From contig NZ_JACHBY010000003.1 in assembly GCF_014200495.1 (NCBI RefSeq), positions 310,001-374,000 of the forward strand: a stretch of 64,000 nt of DNA. Reading direction: 5' to 3'. Numbering within the stretch: the stretch's first letter is position 1; each line of letters begins with the position of its first letter. The notes below the pieces were generated by a model that saw nothing but the letters and a program-made list of their open reading frames with translations, had not been told where the DNA came from and did no database searches. Source of the stretch: Mucilaginibacter geliditolerans (GTDB lineage Bacteria; Bacteroidota; Bacteroidia; Sphingobacteriales; Sphingobacteriaceae). The position numbers and the translations under genes are program-made. Shown in pieces: positions 39,663 to 49,283 of the stretch.

Positions 39663-39665
39663 GAC

Positions 39666-41300
39666 TTACATCATGCCGCCCATGCCGCCGCCGCCCATTG
39701 GTGGCATACCGGCTTTTTCATCTTCAGGATCGTCAGCTAACACACACTCGGTGGTTAACAACATCGCTGCAATTGAAGCTGCATTCTCTAATGCTACACG
39801 GCCTACTTTAGTTGGGTCGATAACACCAGCTGCGATCAGGTTTTCGTATTTATCAGTACGTGCATTATAACCGAAGTCGCCAGTACCTTCCTTAACCTTT
39901 TGTACTACTATTGAACCTTCAATACCAGCGTTTTCGCAGATCTGACGTAAAGGCTCTTCAATAGCACGACGGATGATCTGGATACCAGTGTTCTCATCTT
40001 CGTTATCACCTTTAAGATTAGCTAAAGCTGCTACTGCGCGGATGAAAGCAACACCACCACCAGCAACTATACCTTCTTCAACAGCGGCACGGGTTGCGTG
40101 TAATGCGTCATCAACACGGTCTTTCTTTTCTTTCATTTCAACTTCTGATGCAGCGCCGATATATAATACAGCAACACCGCCTGATAATTTGGCTAAACGT
40201 TCCTGTAATTTTTCTTTATCGTAATCAGATGTTGTAGTTTCAATCTGTGAGCGGATCTCGCCAACACGACCTTTAATAACTTCGGTATCACCGTTACCAT
40301 TAATGATAGTTGTGTTGTCTTTATCGATAGAGATCTTTTCAGCCTGGCCTAACATGGTTAAGTCAGCGCTTTCCAATTTGTAACCTCTTTCTTCAGAAAT
40401 TACGGTACCACCAGTTAATACAGCGATATCCTCTAACATAGCTTTACGGCGATCGCCAAAGCCTGGTGCTTTAACAGCAGCAACTTTCAGTGAGCCACGG
40501 ATCTTGTTAACTACTAATGTAGCTAATGCTTCACCGTCTAAATCTTCAGCTATAATTAATAATGGCTTGCCAGTTTGAACTTGTTTTTCAAGTATTGGAA
40601 GCAATTCCTTCATTGAAGAGATCTTCTTGTCGTAGATAAGGATATAAGGGTTATCCAGTTCTACTTCCATTTTATCAGAGTTGGTTACAAAGTAAGGAGA
40701 AAGGTAACCGCGGTCAAACTGCATACCTTCAACAGTTTTAACTTCAGTTTCAGTTCCTTTAGCTTCTTCAACAGTAATAACACCTGAAGTACCAACTTTT
40801 TTCATCGCGTCAGCAATCATTTCACCAATAACTTCATCGTTATTTGCTGAGATAGATGCTACTTGTTTGATCTTGCTGAAATCATCACCAACATCCTGTT
40901 TTTGTGATTTTAAGTTTTCAACAACAACTTTAACAGCTTTATCAATACCGCGTTTTAAATCCATTGGGTTAGCGCCGGCTGCAACGTTTTTAATACCTGC
41001 AGTAACAATTGCCTGTGCTAAAACAGTAGCAGTAGTAGTACCATCACCTGCAATGTCAGCAGTTTTTGATGCAACTTCTTTAACCATTTGAGCGCCCATG
41101 TTTTCAATAGGGTCTTTTAATTCAATTTCTTTTGCTACAGTTACACCATCTTTAGTGATAGCCGGTGAACCGAATTTTTTATCAATAATTACGTGACGAC
41201 CTTTAGGGCCTAAGGTTACTTTAACCGCGTTAGCTAAAATATCAACACCGCGTTTTAGAGCGTCGCGTGCTTCAACATTGTATTTAACTTGTTTTGACAT
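39666..41300 (-). CDS. groEL: chaperonin GroEL
   Basis: 544 residues. The 60-kDa barrel subunit of the GroEL/GroES folding machine. N-terminal [20 protein letters not shown], the nucleotide site [20 protein letters not shown] and [15 protein letters not shown], the apical region, and the C-terminal GGGGMGGMM tail are all present. Directly downstream of groES by 111 bp with a word repeat in between; one operon. Codon-use is strongly biased to the common codons of the window. Confidence 0.99.
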   Translation of the reverse strand: MSKQVKYNVEARDALKRGVDILANAVKVTLGPKGRHVIIDKKFGSPAITKDGVTVAKEIELKDPIENMGAQMVKEVASKTADIAGDGTTTATVLAQAIVTAGIKNVAAGANPMDLKRGIDKAVKVVVENLKSQKQDVGDDFSKIKQVASISANNDEVIGEMIADAMKKVGTSGVITVEEAKGTETEVKTVEGMQFDRGYLSPYFVTNSDKMEVELDNPYILIYDKKISSMKELLPILEKQVQTGKPLLIIAEDLDGEALATLVVNKIRGSLKVAAVKAPGFGDRRKAMLEDIAVLTGGTVISEERGYKLESADLTMLGQAEKISIDKDNTTIINGNGDTEVIKGRVGEIRSQIETTTSDYDKEKLQERLAKLSGGVAVLYIGAASEVEMKEKKDRVDDALHATRAAVEEGIVAGGGVAFIRAVAALANLKGDNEDENTGIQIIRRAIEEPLRQICENAGIEGSIVVQKVKEGTGDFGYNARTDKYENLIAAGVIDPTKVGRVALENAASIAAMLLTTECVLADDPEDEKAGMPPMGGGGMGGMM

Positions 41301-41320
41301 GTTTTTTCTATTTTTGAATT

Positions 41321-41411
41321 AGTGATTTGTTTTCTGAATTATTGAATGACTGATTTATTGAATTATTGATTTTTTAAAATTCCATAATTCACTCAGTCAC
41401 TAATTCAATAA
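41321..41411. repeat. word palindrome, GAATTATTGAATGACTGA units
   Basis: The left arm repeats GAATTAGTGATTTG, GAATTATTGAATGACTGATT and TTGAATTATTGAT; the right arm has CATAATTCACTCAGTCAC and TAATTCAATAATTA. Almost the whole groES-groEL spacer. An RNA hairpin here could separate groES and groEL expression levels or mRNA stability. Confidence 0.65.
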
Positions 41412-41705
41412 TTATAATATAACGTAGATATCAGACTCTCTCATTACTAAATAATCCTTACCATCGATAGGGAATTCCTGGCCGGCAAATTTACCGTAGA
41501 TTACTTTATCACCTGCCTTAACTGTCATAGGTATTAATGTACCTGTTTGATCAGCATATCTTCCCGGGCCAACTGCTACTACAGTTCCGTATTGAGGTTT
41601 TTCTTGTGCAGTTTCAGGAATGTAGATACCTGATGCAGTTTTTGTCTCAGCCGGAGCAGCTTCAATTAAAATTCTGTCTCCAATAGGTTTAACGTTTAAT
41701 GACAT
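41412..41705 (-). CDS. groES: co-chaperonin GroES
   Basis: 97 residues, standard for the GroES lid: VKPIGDRILIEAAPAETKTA, the mobile loop SGIYIPETAQEKPQYGTVVA, VGPGRYADQTGTLIPMTVKA and EFPIDGKDYLVMRESDIYVI. First gene of the groESL operon. I looked for a CIRCE operator (TTAGCACTC-N9-GAGTGCTAA) upstream and did not find one, so regulation is probably by another route, as is usual in Bacteroidota. A small inverted repeat TGCCATCATGGCA at 41847-41859 is present upstream. Confidence 0.98.
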   Translation of the reverse strand: MSLNVKPIGDRILIEAAPAETKTASGIYIPETAQEKPQYGTVVAVGPGRYADQTGTLIPMTVKAGDKVIYGKFAGQEFPIDGKDYLVMRESDIYVIL

Positions 41706-41877
41706 ACTAATAACTATTTTAAATTTATAAAAGTTTTATGTTTTGCTTGCTTTAGCTCATCAATTGTGCCAAGCATGCAAATGCTGTTTAATTGTCAGAT
41801 TAGATTTTATTAATATTTCTTACCTAACGGCATCATAACATGCAAGTGCCATCATGGCAGTGGTTTTTATTTAAACT

Positions 41878-41910
41878 AAAAAGGCCCCGGTAAATTACCG
41901 GGGCCTTTAA
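41878..41910 (-). terminator. terminator of the miaB-secG operon
   Basis: Stem AAAGGCCCCGGTAA (41879-41892) with TTACCGGGGCCTTT (41895-41908) and only 2 nt between the perfect arms. On the minus strand it ends in CCTTTTTAG, a T tract, about 20-50 nt after the secG stop. Confidence 0.85.
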
Positions 41911-41927
41911 ATATTTTATACGCTCCG

Positions 41928-42293
41928 TTATTTTGAAGGAGGAGTTGTTTGCGGTTGTGGCTGTTGAACAGGAGGCAATGCAGTTGGCGCAGCACCTGTG
42001 CTTGCCGGTTTCGAAGCTTTTTGTATAGCCTCGTGCAATTGTTTGTTTGAATCATCAGTAGCAGCTACACCACGTTTTACACCAACGTTAATAGCCAATG
42101 ATAAAACCATCAGGGTTATAGCTAAAATCCATGTGCCTTTTTCTAAAAAGTCACCTGTTTTTTGCACACCCATTAATTGTGATGAGCTTGAGAAATTTGA
42201 GGATAAGCCTCCGCCTTTAGGGTTTTGTACTAAAACAATGAATCCTAAAAGGATACAAACTATGATAACAACGATCAACAATAAAATGTACAT
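41928..42293 (-). CDS. secG: preprotein translocase subunit SecG
   Basis: 121 residues. Helix 1 ([20 protein letters not shown]), then the SecG loop motif [20 protein letters not shown], helix 2 ([18 protein letters not shown]) and an Ala/Pro/Gln tail ([18 protein letters not shown]). SecG is the small auxiliary subunit of SecYEG, the partner of the SecA at 2982-6293. Last gene of the sigma-54 activator/lptE operon, 9 bp after the TPR gene stop (ATG 42293). Confidence 0.95.
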   Translation of the reverse strand: MYILLLIVVIIVCILLGFIVLVQNPKGGGLSSNFSSSSQLMGVQKTGDFLEKGTWILAITLMVLSLAINVGVKRGVAATDDSNKQLHEAIQKASKPASTGAAPTALPPVQQPQPQTTPPSK

Positions 42294-42302
42294 TTCTTTA
42301 TA

Positions 42303-43850
42303 TTAATTAGTTTTCTTTTCTAACTCTTCAATTTGGCTTGCAAAGTAACGGCTTTTTTCCGGAAATTTCAACATCAATTTTTTATAGGCTGCAATAGCTT
42401 TGTGGTATAGCATCTGGTCGGCATAAATTCCCGCCAAAGTTTCTGTCACCAACTCATCCTTGTCTTCCGAACTCTTCCGGGCTTTATTCTCATTATCCAG
42501 TTTCTCGCTGGTTTGCGGCTTTATCTGCGGCGCTTCCTGCATAAAGCGTTCAATTATAACATCCTCCTTACGTTTGGAATCAAACTCAACGGGGACCAGC
42601 CCGGTGCTCCTGTCCAATTCCTCAACAGAGGTAAGGTGAAAAATATTTTCAACATACTGCTGCTGCAGCTCATCAGCAGGCGGCGTTTCTTTTATGCTTT
42701 GTGTAGTGTCAAGCGTAAACTCAACATAAGGCTGATATATACCGGAGTGCTCTTTACGGGTTTTATTTAACCACCATAAAAAGCTGAAAGGCATTTTATC
42801 ATCATCATACTTTGATACCCTTTTGTTGTTAACAAACTTAGCAGGGATATTATGCGCATAAGGTTTGAATGGCTCAGCTGCCGGTTGCGACTTGTCTATT
42901 GTAACATCCGTGTTTGTTTTCTTCTTATCGCCAAAGGCGCGGTCAAAAACAAAGAAATCGCTGGAGGCAATATTGCCCAGTATCAGTTTTTCTTCTTCAA
43001 GGTTCAGGTTTTGCTTACGGGTGGTGCCTGTAGTTTCTTCATTTTCAACAACAGGCACATCAGGAGTATCATCGGCTACAGGCTCGGGCTCCCTATGGCT
43101 TGGTGTGTCATAACGTATGTTTGACAGGTTTATGCCTTCTATCCCTTGTATCTCATCATACACCTCATCTTCGTCATACTCATCATCTGCATTTGACCGG
43201 TTTATATCCTCGATACTTTGTATTTCGTCAAAAATCTCATCATCAATAGTATGCGCTATTTGTGGCTCTTTTTCTTCGAGCTCAATCAGCGGTTCAACTA
43301 TATTCCCGGCTTCTTCGGCTATTCCTGCTGCTTCGGCTGTTGCCTGTTCATCTTCTGCGACTTCTTCCCTTATCTGTTCAGCTGTTAACACCTGCCCCTC
43401 AGCATTGGGGTCTATGGCGTGTTCTTCAACAGCTTCATTATCTTCAACAGGTATTACCGCGTATTCAGGATTTTCGAGCAGTTCTTCGTGTTCTGTTTCT
43501 GCGGATGGTTGTTCCGCAGGGTCATTTTCCTCATCAGTATCCGGCATTAATAATGGCTCCGCCTGAAGATGGGTATTTTTAAGATTAACAATTTGATCAG
43601 GGCTTACTGTATGCAAGCCATCGGGATCATTGACTATCTTGTATAATAACTGCGGGCTACTATATGTTGTTGCGCGCGATAAATTCCCTCCATCGCCTGC
43701 ATATAAAAGTAATGATTGTAAGAGGCCGCTCTGCGGATAGTCCTCAACTAACTGGTGTAAATTATAGGCATACTCCGCCCCTTTAGCTGCAGGGTTGTCC
43801 AATAATTCCCACAAAAGTTCTGTCCGCCGGTTATTTAAATATTGATCCAC
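42303..43850 (-). CDS. acidic TPR-like protein of the lptE-secG operon
   Basis: 515 residues. A soluble, very acidic protein with long Glu/Asp-rich disordered stretches (EEHAIDPNAEGQVLTAEQIR, EDEVYDEIQGIEGINLSNIR) and helical repeats. The N-terminus is a helix pair (RRTELLWELLDNPAAKGAEY, LHQLVEDYPQSGLLQSLLLY) and the C-terminus is a TPR-type repeat (DQMLYHKAIAAYKKLMLKFP). No signal peptide or enzyme motif. The position between lptE and secG is conserved in Bacteroidota, but the function is not known to me; a scaffold in envelope transport is a possibility. Confidence 0.8.
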   Translation of the reverse strand: MDQYLNNRRTELLWELLDNPAAKGAEYAYNLHQLVEDYPQSGLLQSLLLYAGDGGNLSRATTYSSPQLLYKIVNDPDGLHTVSPDQIVNLKNTHLQAEPLLMPDTDEENDPAEQPSAETEHEELLENPEYAVIPVEDNEAVEEHAIDPNAEGQVLTAEQIREEVAEDEQATAEAAGIAEEAGNIVEPLIELEEKEPQIAHTIDDEIFDEIQSIEDINRSNADDEYDEDEVYDEIQGIEGINLSNIRYDTPSHREPEPVADDTPDVPVVENEETTGTTRKQNLNLEEEKLILGNIASSDFFVFDRAFGDKKKTNTDVTIDKSQPAAEPFKPYAHNIPAKFVNNKRVSKYDDDKMPFSFLWWLNKTRKEHSGIYQPYVEFTLDTTQSIKETPPADELQQQYVENIFHLTSVEELDRSTGLVPVEFDSKRKEDVIIERFMQEAPQIKPQTSEKLDNENKARKSSEDKDELVTETLAGIYADQMLYHKAIAAYKKLMLKFPEKSRYFASQIEELEKKTN

Positions 43851-43871
43851 GAGGTTGAAACTACGAATTGC

Positions 43872-44390
43872 TTACCAACTTGCAAAGGCTTTGTTAAAAA
43901 TATCTTCGGTCAGGGCCAGGTTAAGGGTGGTAATCAGGTTATCCTGCTTGCTGCCGGTAAGGTCGCCCGTGAAATTCCCCGGCTCGCTGAATGATTGCTC
44001 ATAGCTCAGCTTTTTATCCACGTTGTTGACATACTTTACCTCAACCGTAATGGTTAATGCAGATGCACCGGCAATAGGCGGCGCATTACCCGTAGTAGCC
44101 TGGATAGATACCGGGGCTATGCTGTAACCTGTAATTGTACCAGTTAAAACAGCATCGGCCTGCTGGGTTTGTACAATGCTAAGGCTAGTTGTTGAACGTA
44201 TACGCGCCTTTAAGGCTTCAGTGAAATTCTGACTCAGGTTACTCACCACAAAGGGGGCATTGTTATCAAAATAGCCTACATATATTGTTTTTAAACCTAC
44301 TGTTGAAGAACCGTTTAAAGTAAAGGAGCATGAAGGAAGAACAAAAACCAAAAAGCCTACTGCGACAAAAATTCCAATTATTTTTTTCAT
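43872..44390 (-). CDS. lptE: LptE-family outer-membrane lipoprotein
   Basis: 172 residues. A lipoprotein signal MKKIIGIFVAVGFLVFVLPS with Cys21 in the lipobox LPSC. The body is an LptE/RlpB-type fold: YVGYFDNNAPFVVSNLSQNF, TEALKARIRSTTSLSIVQTQ, ADAVLTGTITGYSIAPVSIQ, and TITVEVKYVNNVDKKLSYEQ. LptE plugs the LptD barrel to insert LPS in the outer leaflet; a Bacteroidota version lies in this operon. lptD is not in the window. Confidence 0.9.
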   Translation of the reverse strand: MKKIIGIFVAVGFLVFVLPSCSFTLNGSSTVGLKTIYVGYFDNNAPFVVSNLSQNFTEALKARIRSTTSLSIVQTQQADAVLTGTITGYSIAPVSIQATTGNAPPIAGASALTITVEVKYVNNVDKKLSYEQSFSEPGNFTGDLTGSKQDNLITTLNLALTEDIFNKAFASW

Positions 44391-44402
44391 CTACCTGTTA
44401 TA

Positions 44403-45638
44403 CTATAAGTCTAATTCTTTTATTTTCCTGTACAATGTACGTTCTGATATACCCAGCTCATTAGCGGCAAGCTTGCGTTTGCCCTTGTGTTTTTTTAATG
44501 CCTTGCGTATAAGGTCCGATTCTTTTTCAACCAATGATAACGATTCTTCCACTTCCTCATGGTCATGCGTTATGTTGAATGAGTCGGGTTTATTATTATT
44601 GTTATTAACGGGTTGTTGCAGCGTAAATTGTGCCTCAGGGTTACCGGGTAATTCAATATCGCGGTACAATTGGTTTATGGCCTGTGAATGGTTAGCGAAG
44701 TTTGGCGATACACCACCATGTTCCACAATCTCGGCTACCAGTTTTTTAAGTTCCACCATATCGCGTTTCATATCAAACAATACCTTGTATAATATATCAC
44801 GCTCAGAGAAATCCTCTTTCTGCTGATCAATCCGCATAGGCAGGTTCCTGCCGCTTACTTCCTGCGGGATGTAGGTAAGCAGGGTTGGGCCGGTAATAAT
44901 GCGGTCGGTTTCTAATACGGCTAATTGCTCGGCCATATTTTTTAGTTGCCTAACGTTACCGGGCCATGAGTAATTGATCAGTATCTGCTGTGCATCATCA
45001 TCCAGCTGGATGGGCGGCGTACGGTATTTATCGGTAAAATCAGATGTAAATTTCCGGAACAACAGGAAAATATCTTCCTTCCTGTCGCGCAAAGGCGGTA
45101 TACGCAGCGGTACTGTATTTAAACGATAGTACAGATCTTCCCTGAACCTGCCTGCCTTTACCGCGTCATATACATCAACATTGGTAGCGGCTATAACACG
45201 TACATTGGTTTTCTCTACTTTTGATGATCCTACCTTTATGTATTGGCCCGATTCCAGCACACGCAGTAAACGTGCCTGTGTGCCCAGTGGCATTTCGGCA
45301 ATCTCATCTAAAAATATGGTGCCGCCGTTTACGGTTTCAAAGTACCCTTTACGCTCGCCAACCGCGCCTGTGTAAGCGCCTTTTTCGTGACCGAATAATT
45401 CGGAATCGATAGTTCCTTCAGGTATGGCACCGCAGTTAACCGCGATAAACGGCCCATGCTTACGCGGGCTCATCTGGTGAATGATATGCGAGAACACTTC
45501 CTTACCACTACCGCTTTCGCCGGTAATCAATACCGAAATATCAGTAGGCGCCACCTGGTTGGCTATATTTATTGCCCGGTTCAATAAAGGCGAATTGCCA
45601 ATAATGCCGAAGCGTTGTTTAATTTCTTGTATTTCCAT
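44403..45638 (-). CDS. sigma-54-dependent transcriptional activator without receiver domain
   Basis: 411 residues. The AAA+ domain starts almost at the N-terminus (FGIIGNSPLLNRAINIANQV): Walker A ITGESGSGKEVFSHIIHQMS, the sigma-54 contact loop EKGAYTGAVGERKGYFE (GAYTGA variant), Walker B TIFLDEIAEMPLGTQARLLR, and arginine fingers in GRFREDLYYRLN. The C-terminus is a Fis-type helix-turn-helix (KHKGKRKLAANELGISERTL). No receiver or sensory domain, so control must come from another protein or its own expression level. It heads an operon with lptE, TPR and secG; a 26-bp perfect hairpin ends 4 nt upstream of its ATG. Confidence 0.95.
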   Translation of the reverse strand: MEIQEIKQRFGIIGNSPLLNRAINIANQVAPTDISVLITGESGSGKEVFSHIIHQMSPRKHGPFIAVNCGAIPEGTIDSELFGHEKGAYTGAVGERKGYFETVNGGTIFLDEIAEMPLGTQARLLRVLESGQYIKVGSSKVEKTNVRVIAATNVDVYDAVKAGRFREDLYYRLNTVPLRIPPLRDRKEDIFLLFRKFTSDFTDKYRTPPIQLDDDAQQILINYSWPGNVRQLKNMAEQLAVLETDRIITGPTLLTYIPQEVSGRNLPMRIDQQKEDFSERDILYKVLFDMKRDMVELKKLVAEIVEHGGVSPNFANHSQAINQLYRDIELPGNPEAQFTLQQPVNNNNNKPDSFNITHDHEEVEESLSLVEKESDLIRKALKKHKGKRKLAANELGISERTLYRKIKELDL

Positions 45639-45641
45639 GAT

Positions 45642-45745
45642 CCCCCATACCCCCTAAAGGGGAGTTATGTCCTCTTTGTTATTAATTTAAATACCCCGCC
45701 GCCTGTTTCAAAGCAGCCGTAACTCCCCTTTAGGGGGTATGGGGG
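45642..45745. repeat. perfect 26-bp inverted repeat between miaB and the sigma-54 activator
   Basis: The left arm starts CCCCCATACCCCCTAAAGGG (45642-45667); the right arm ends CCTTTAGGGGGTATGGGGG (45720-45745) and is the exact reverse complement over 26 bp, with a 52-bp loop. The right arm covers the last codons and stop of miaB (its C-terminal PHTP); the left arm ends 4 nt from the next ATG. In the mRNA it forms a long hairpin immediately before the activator start codon. Confidence 0.9.
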
Positions 45746-47268
45746 CTCACTGTTCCTATCATTGTAGCCGTAGTACATCTTTCAATATACACATTTACAT
45801 ATTGCCCTGGTTTGTAGCCTTCTCCTACCGGGAAAACTACTACCGTGTTCTGGTCGCTTCTGCCACTGTAATCTTTGTCTGATTTTTTGGAGAAACCCTC
45901 GATCAGTACTTTTTGCGTTGTGCCAACCAGTTGTTTTAAACGAGTGTGCGAATGTTCCTGCTGTTTGTTTACCACTTCTTTCAAGCGCTGATGTTTTACT
46001 GCCTCCGGGATATCATCGGCATAGCGTTTTGCGGCTAATGTTCCGGGCCTTTCAGAGTACATGAACATGTAGGCAAAATAGTATTGCACGTAATCCATCA
46101 TACTTAATGTATCCTGGTGCTCTTCCTCTGTTTCGCTGCAAAACCCTGTGATTACATCGGTGGATATAGCGCACTCGGGGATAATACGGCGGATCGCATT
46201 GATCCTGTCGATATACCAATCACGGCTGTAGGTACGGTTCATCAGTTTCAATACACGGGTATTGCCCGATTGTACCGGCAGGTGAATGTATTTGCAGATG
46301 TTATCATACGCCTTCATGGTGTACAATACATCATCAGTAATATCTTTTGGGTGTGAGGTTGAAAAACGGATCCTTAGCTCGGGGCTGATCTGTGCAACCA
46401 TCTCTAAAAGGTTAGCAAAGGTTACGCCCTCTTTAACTTCTTCCAAAGCCTGATCCTGTGTTTCGCCCAGGTCTTCGCCCGATGAAAGAACTTTCTCCAG
46501 CAGGTCCATACCCATTATGGGTTTTTGTTCTTCAACTTTAGCACCCTGTTTCTCCGGGTTCCATTTATAGGAGTCAACATTTTGGCCCAGTAAGGTAACC
46601 TCGCGGTAGCCACGATTAAACAGATCAGTACATTCAGCTACTATTGATAGCGGCTCACGGCTGCGCTCACGGCCGCGGGTAAACGGTACTACGCAAAACG
46701 AACACATATTATCGCAGCCACGCATAATGGATACAAAGGCATTAATGCCATTGCTGTTTAAGCGCACCGGGCTAATATCGGCATAAGTTTCCTCGCGGGA
46801 TAGCAGTACGTTTACGGCTTTTTGTCCATCGTCAACACGTTCTATAAGGCCGGGCAGGTCGCGGTATGCATCGGGGCCTACTACTACATCTACCAGCTTT
46901 TCTTCTTCTAAAAATTTTGATTTTAAGCGCTCGGCCATACAACCCAACACACCAACCACCATACCGGGATTTTTAACCTTGGCTACGGTAAACTCTTTTA
47001 AGCGGTTCCGCACACGTTGTTCGGCGTTTTCGCGGATGGAACAGGTGTTTATCAATACCACATCGGCATTGTTAAAATCTGTTGTGGTTTCAAATCCTTT
47101 ATCCTGTAAAATAGATGCAACTATTTCACTGTCAGAAAAATTCATGGCGCAGCCATAACTTTCAATGTATAGTTTGCGCCCGTTATTTTTTCCGGCAACC
47201 GGTTCTAACAATAAAGCCTCACCTTGCCTGCTCTCATCATGTGTTTTATCCGGAATTAATAAATCCAT
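45730..47268 (-). CDS. miaB: tRNA-2-methylthio-N6-dimethylallyladenosine synthase
   Basis: 512 residues from ATG 47268 ([20 protein letters not shown]); the upstream TTG frame start at 47295 is inside the promoter box and rejected. Methylthiotransferase domain: [20 protein letters not shown] with first cluster Cys, [39 protein letters not shown]; radical-SAM domain [20 protein letters not shown] (CxxxCxxC); then [16 protein letters not shown] and a TRAM-like C-terminus. Modifies A37 of tRNAs reading UNN codons. Its final four residues come from the inverted repeat. First gene in the operon. Confidence 0.97.
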   Translation of the reverse strand: MDLLIPDKTHDESRQGEALLLEPVAGKNNGRKLYIESYGCAMNFSDSEIVASILQDKGFETTTDFNNADVVLINTCSIRENAEQRVRNRLKEFTVAKVKNPGMVVGVLGCMAERLKSKFLEEEKLVDVVVGPDAYRDLPGLIERVDDGQKAVNVLLSREETYADISPVRLNSNGINAFVSIMRGCDNMCSFCVVPFTRGRERSREPLSIVAECTDLFNRGYREVTLLGQNVDSYKWNPEKQGAKVEEQKPIMGMDLLEKVLSSGEDLGETQDQALEEVKEGVTFANLLEMVAQISPELRIRFSTSHPKDITDDVLYTMKAYDNICKYIHLPVQSGNTRVLKLMNRTYSRDWYIDRINAIRRIIPECAISTDVITGFCSETEEEHQDTLSMMDYVQYYFAYMFMYSERPGTLAAKRYADDIPEAVKHQRLKEVVNKQQEHSHTRLKQLVGTTQKVLIEGFSKKSDKDYSGRSDQNTVVVFPVGEGYKPGQYVNVYIERCTTATMIGTVSPHTP

Positions 47269-47292
47269 CGTATTTTTAACAAAATTAGTTTG

Positions 47293-47300
47293 CAAAAATA
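47293..47300 (-). promoter_or_regulatory. -7 box of the miaB operon promoter
   Basis: TATTTTTG on the minus strand, exact TAnnTTTG, about 25 bp upstream of ATG 47268 and giving a leader of about 20 nt. Divergent from the promoter at 47352. Between them lies TGACA-GAT-TGTCA (47322-47334), a small symmetric sequence. Confidence 0.55.
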
Positions 47301-47351
47301 CATAAAATTTAAATTATAGCGTGACAGATTGTCAGCATTTAACAAAATGTA

Positions 47352-47359
47352 TATTTTTG
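47352..47359 (+). promoter_or_regulatory. -33/-7 promoter upstream of the AsmA-like gene
   Basis: TTG at 47329-47331, 20 nt, then TATTTTTG (47352-47359): good spacing and match to the Bacteroidota consensus. Predicts a leader of about 130 nt before ATG 47496, longer than those of other genes in the window. Confidence 0.5.
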
Positions 47360-47495
47360 ATGTTATATGGATATACCATTAGGCATAATAATACGTATAA
47401 AAGCTAAATTAAGCCCGGGTCAATACAGAGTGGCTATAAAAAGCATGAACGCCAAAAGGAAATAAAAGAAACACATTAAACGTAAAAACTAAAGA

Positions 47496-49283
47496 ATGGC
47501 GTTACGCAGAAATCATAAAATAGGCGCGGCTATCTTGCTAACAATAGCTGCACTTGTTTTAATTCTATCATTTTTTATAAACAGGTACTGGTCGCCTGTG
47601 CTGGCTATGCGGGTAAAAAGTGTTGTTTTAAGTAGCAGCGATAGTTTGTATAATGTTGATTTCAGTGATGCTGAACTGCATGTACTTAAAGGGCAGCTCA
47701 TTTTTTATAACATCACCCTAAAGCCCGATACAGCAGTTTTTAACCGCAGAAAAAAAGAGAACATAGCGCCAAATAACCTGGTTGAACTGCATTTACGAAG
47801 GCTGATACTTAATAACATTCATCCGCTTCAGTTATACTTTCATCATAAGCTTAATATCGGGGAGATCATTTTAAGCTCTCCGGAGCTGAATGTAAGTTAC
47901 CAGCTGAACCATACCCGTGATACTGTAATTAAGGACCGCCGCACTCCATGGGAAATGATCTCAAAGAGCCTTAAATCTATTCATATAGGAGCCATCTATT
48001 TAAACGATGTAAAGCTGAAATACAGCGATTACTCGGGCAATAAGGTAGCCATATCCGAGCTAAAGGAAATGAACCTGAGTGCCAGTGATCTTTTGATAGA
48101 TTCGGCTACACAAACAGATAAATCGCGCCAGCTTTATTGTAAAGAGATAGTGTTTGAGGTAAATAACTATACCGGGCAAACACCAAACGGCTTATATAAC
48201 TATAAAATAAACCATCTTAAACTATCAACTTTAACCTCGCAAATGAATGTTGAGGGCTTTAGATTAACGCCCATTAAAGCGAATGAGTTTTTTAACAAGA
48301 GTCATCAAACACGTTACGACCTGGGTATAGATACTTTACAGCTCAACCATTTTGATTACCTGGGCTATCATAAATACCGTAAAGTGTCGGCATCAAAAAT
48401 AATGATAAAGGGGGGCATGCTTTCTGTTTTTAGCAACCCTAACGGCACTAAAGATCCTGAGGCAGATAAAACAAAAAGCTTTCCGAATGTTGCTTTAAGC
48501 AGCTTTACTACCGATGTTAAAGTTGATACCATCCAGATAAAAAGATACAATATTGCTTACAGCGAATTCAATAAAAAATCGAATCAAACCGGTACTATTA
48601 CCTTTAATAATACAAGCGGCACCGCTTTAAATGTAACCAACAATAAAGATGCCCTTGCAAAGAACAATATGAGCACTATATACTTAAACTCCTATTTTAT
48701 GAACAGGGGCAGGCTTAATGTGGTGTTCAACTTTAATTTAACGGATAAGGATGCCACCTTTAGTTATAAAGGCAATTTAGGACCGATGAGTTTAACAAAT
48801 ATTAACCCGGCAACTATGCCATTGGCTATGGTTAAGATCACATCAGGAACTATAAAGGACCTTAGCTTTGATATAAAGGGCAGTAGTAAACTATCAAAAG
48901 GGCACCTGGCGCTGTTGTACAATGATTTGAAGATAAAGCTATTAAAACCCGACTCCACTTATGGGCTTAAGAGCAAGATAATTGAAACGTTTTACGCCAA
49001 CCTGTTTATCATTAAGCATGACAACCCTGATAAGGAGGGAGGGGTGCCCCGTACATTTAATGTGACTTTCGTTAGGCCTGATAATTTCCCTTTCTTTAAA
49101 ACGGTGTGGCAAACCCTGTTCGACGGTATAAAGCCATCAGCAGGGCTCGATAAAAAAACTGTGGAAGCTATTGCCACAATGAAAAATAATAACGCGCAGA
49201 AAAAGCAGGAACGCCTCACCAAAAAAGCATTAAGACAACAGCGCCGTGCCGAAAAGAAACGCGAAAAAGAATTGCAGCAATAA
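47496..49283 (+). CDS. AsmA-like membrane-anchored protein
   Basis: 595 residues. N-terminal membrane anchor (IGAAILLTIAALVLILSFFI), then a long beta-rich periplasmic region with the pattern of AsmA/DUF748-type proteins: FSDAELHVLKGQLIFYNITL, ELHLRRLILNNIHPLQLYFH, IHIGAIYLNDVKLKYSDYSG, and near the end ATMPLAMVKITSGTIKDLSF with a repeat of strand-loop units. The tail is very basic (KKQERLTKKALRQQRRAEKK). Such proteins bridge the inner and outer membranes for lipid transport. It ends convergent with sprA, with stops only 2 bp apart. Confidence 0.7.
   Translation: MALRRNHKIGAAILLTIAALVLILSFFINRYWSPVLAMRVKSVVLSSSDSLYNVDFSDAELHVLKGQLIFYNITLKPDTAVFNRRKKENIAPNNLVELHLRRLILNNIHPLQLYFHHKLNIGEIILSSPELNVSYQLNHTRDTVIKDRRTPWEMISKSLKSIHIGAIYLNDVKLKYSDYSGNKVAISELKEMNLSASDLLIDSATQTDKSRQLYCKEIVFEVNNYTGQTPNGLYNYKINHLKLSTLTSQMNVEGFRLTPIKANEFFNKSHQTRYDLGIDTLQLNHFDYLGYHKYRKVSASKIMIKGGMLSVFSNPNGTKDPEADKTKSFPNVALSSFTTDVKVDTIQIKRYNIAYSEFNKKSNQTGTITFNNTSGTALNVTNNKDALAKNNMSTIYLNSYFMNRGRLNVVFNFNLTDKDATFSYKGNLGPMSLTNINPATMPLAMVKITSGTIKDLSFDIKGSSKLSKGHLALLYNDLKIKLLKPDSTYGLKSKIIETFYANLFIIKHDNPDKEGGVPRTFNVTFVRPDNFPFFKTVWQTLFDGIKPSAGLDKKTVEAIATMKNNNAQKKQERLTKKALRQQRRAEKKREKELQQ

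Noticed and set aside
41706..41800. Sigma-54 (-24/-12) promoter at TTGGCACAATTGATGA upstream of groES
   Set aside because: The -24-like TTGGCAC is there, but no TTGC box at the right spacing follows.
41706..41927. CIRCE/HrcA operator upstream of groES
   Set aside because: No TTAGCACTC-N9-GAGTGCTAA is present; only a TTGGCAC half-like string and a short TGCCATCATGGCA palindrome.
45730..47295. miaB start at TTG 47295
   Set aside because: That TTG is part of the TATTTTTG promoter box; ATG 47268 is a normal start.
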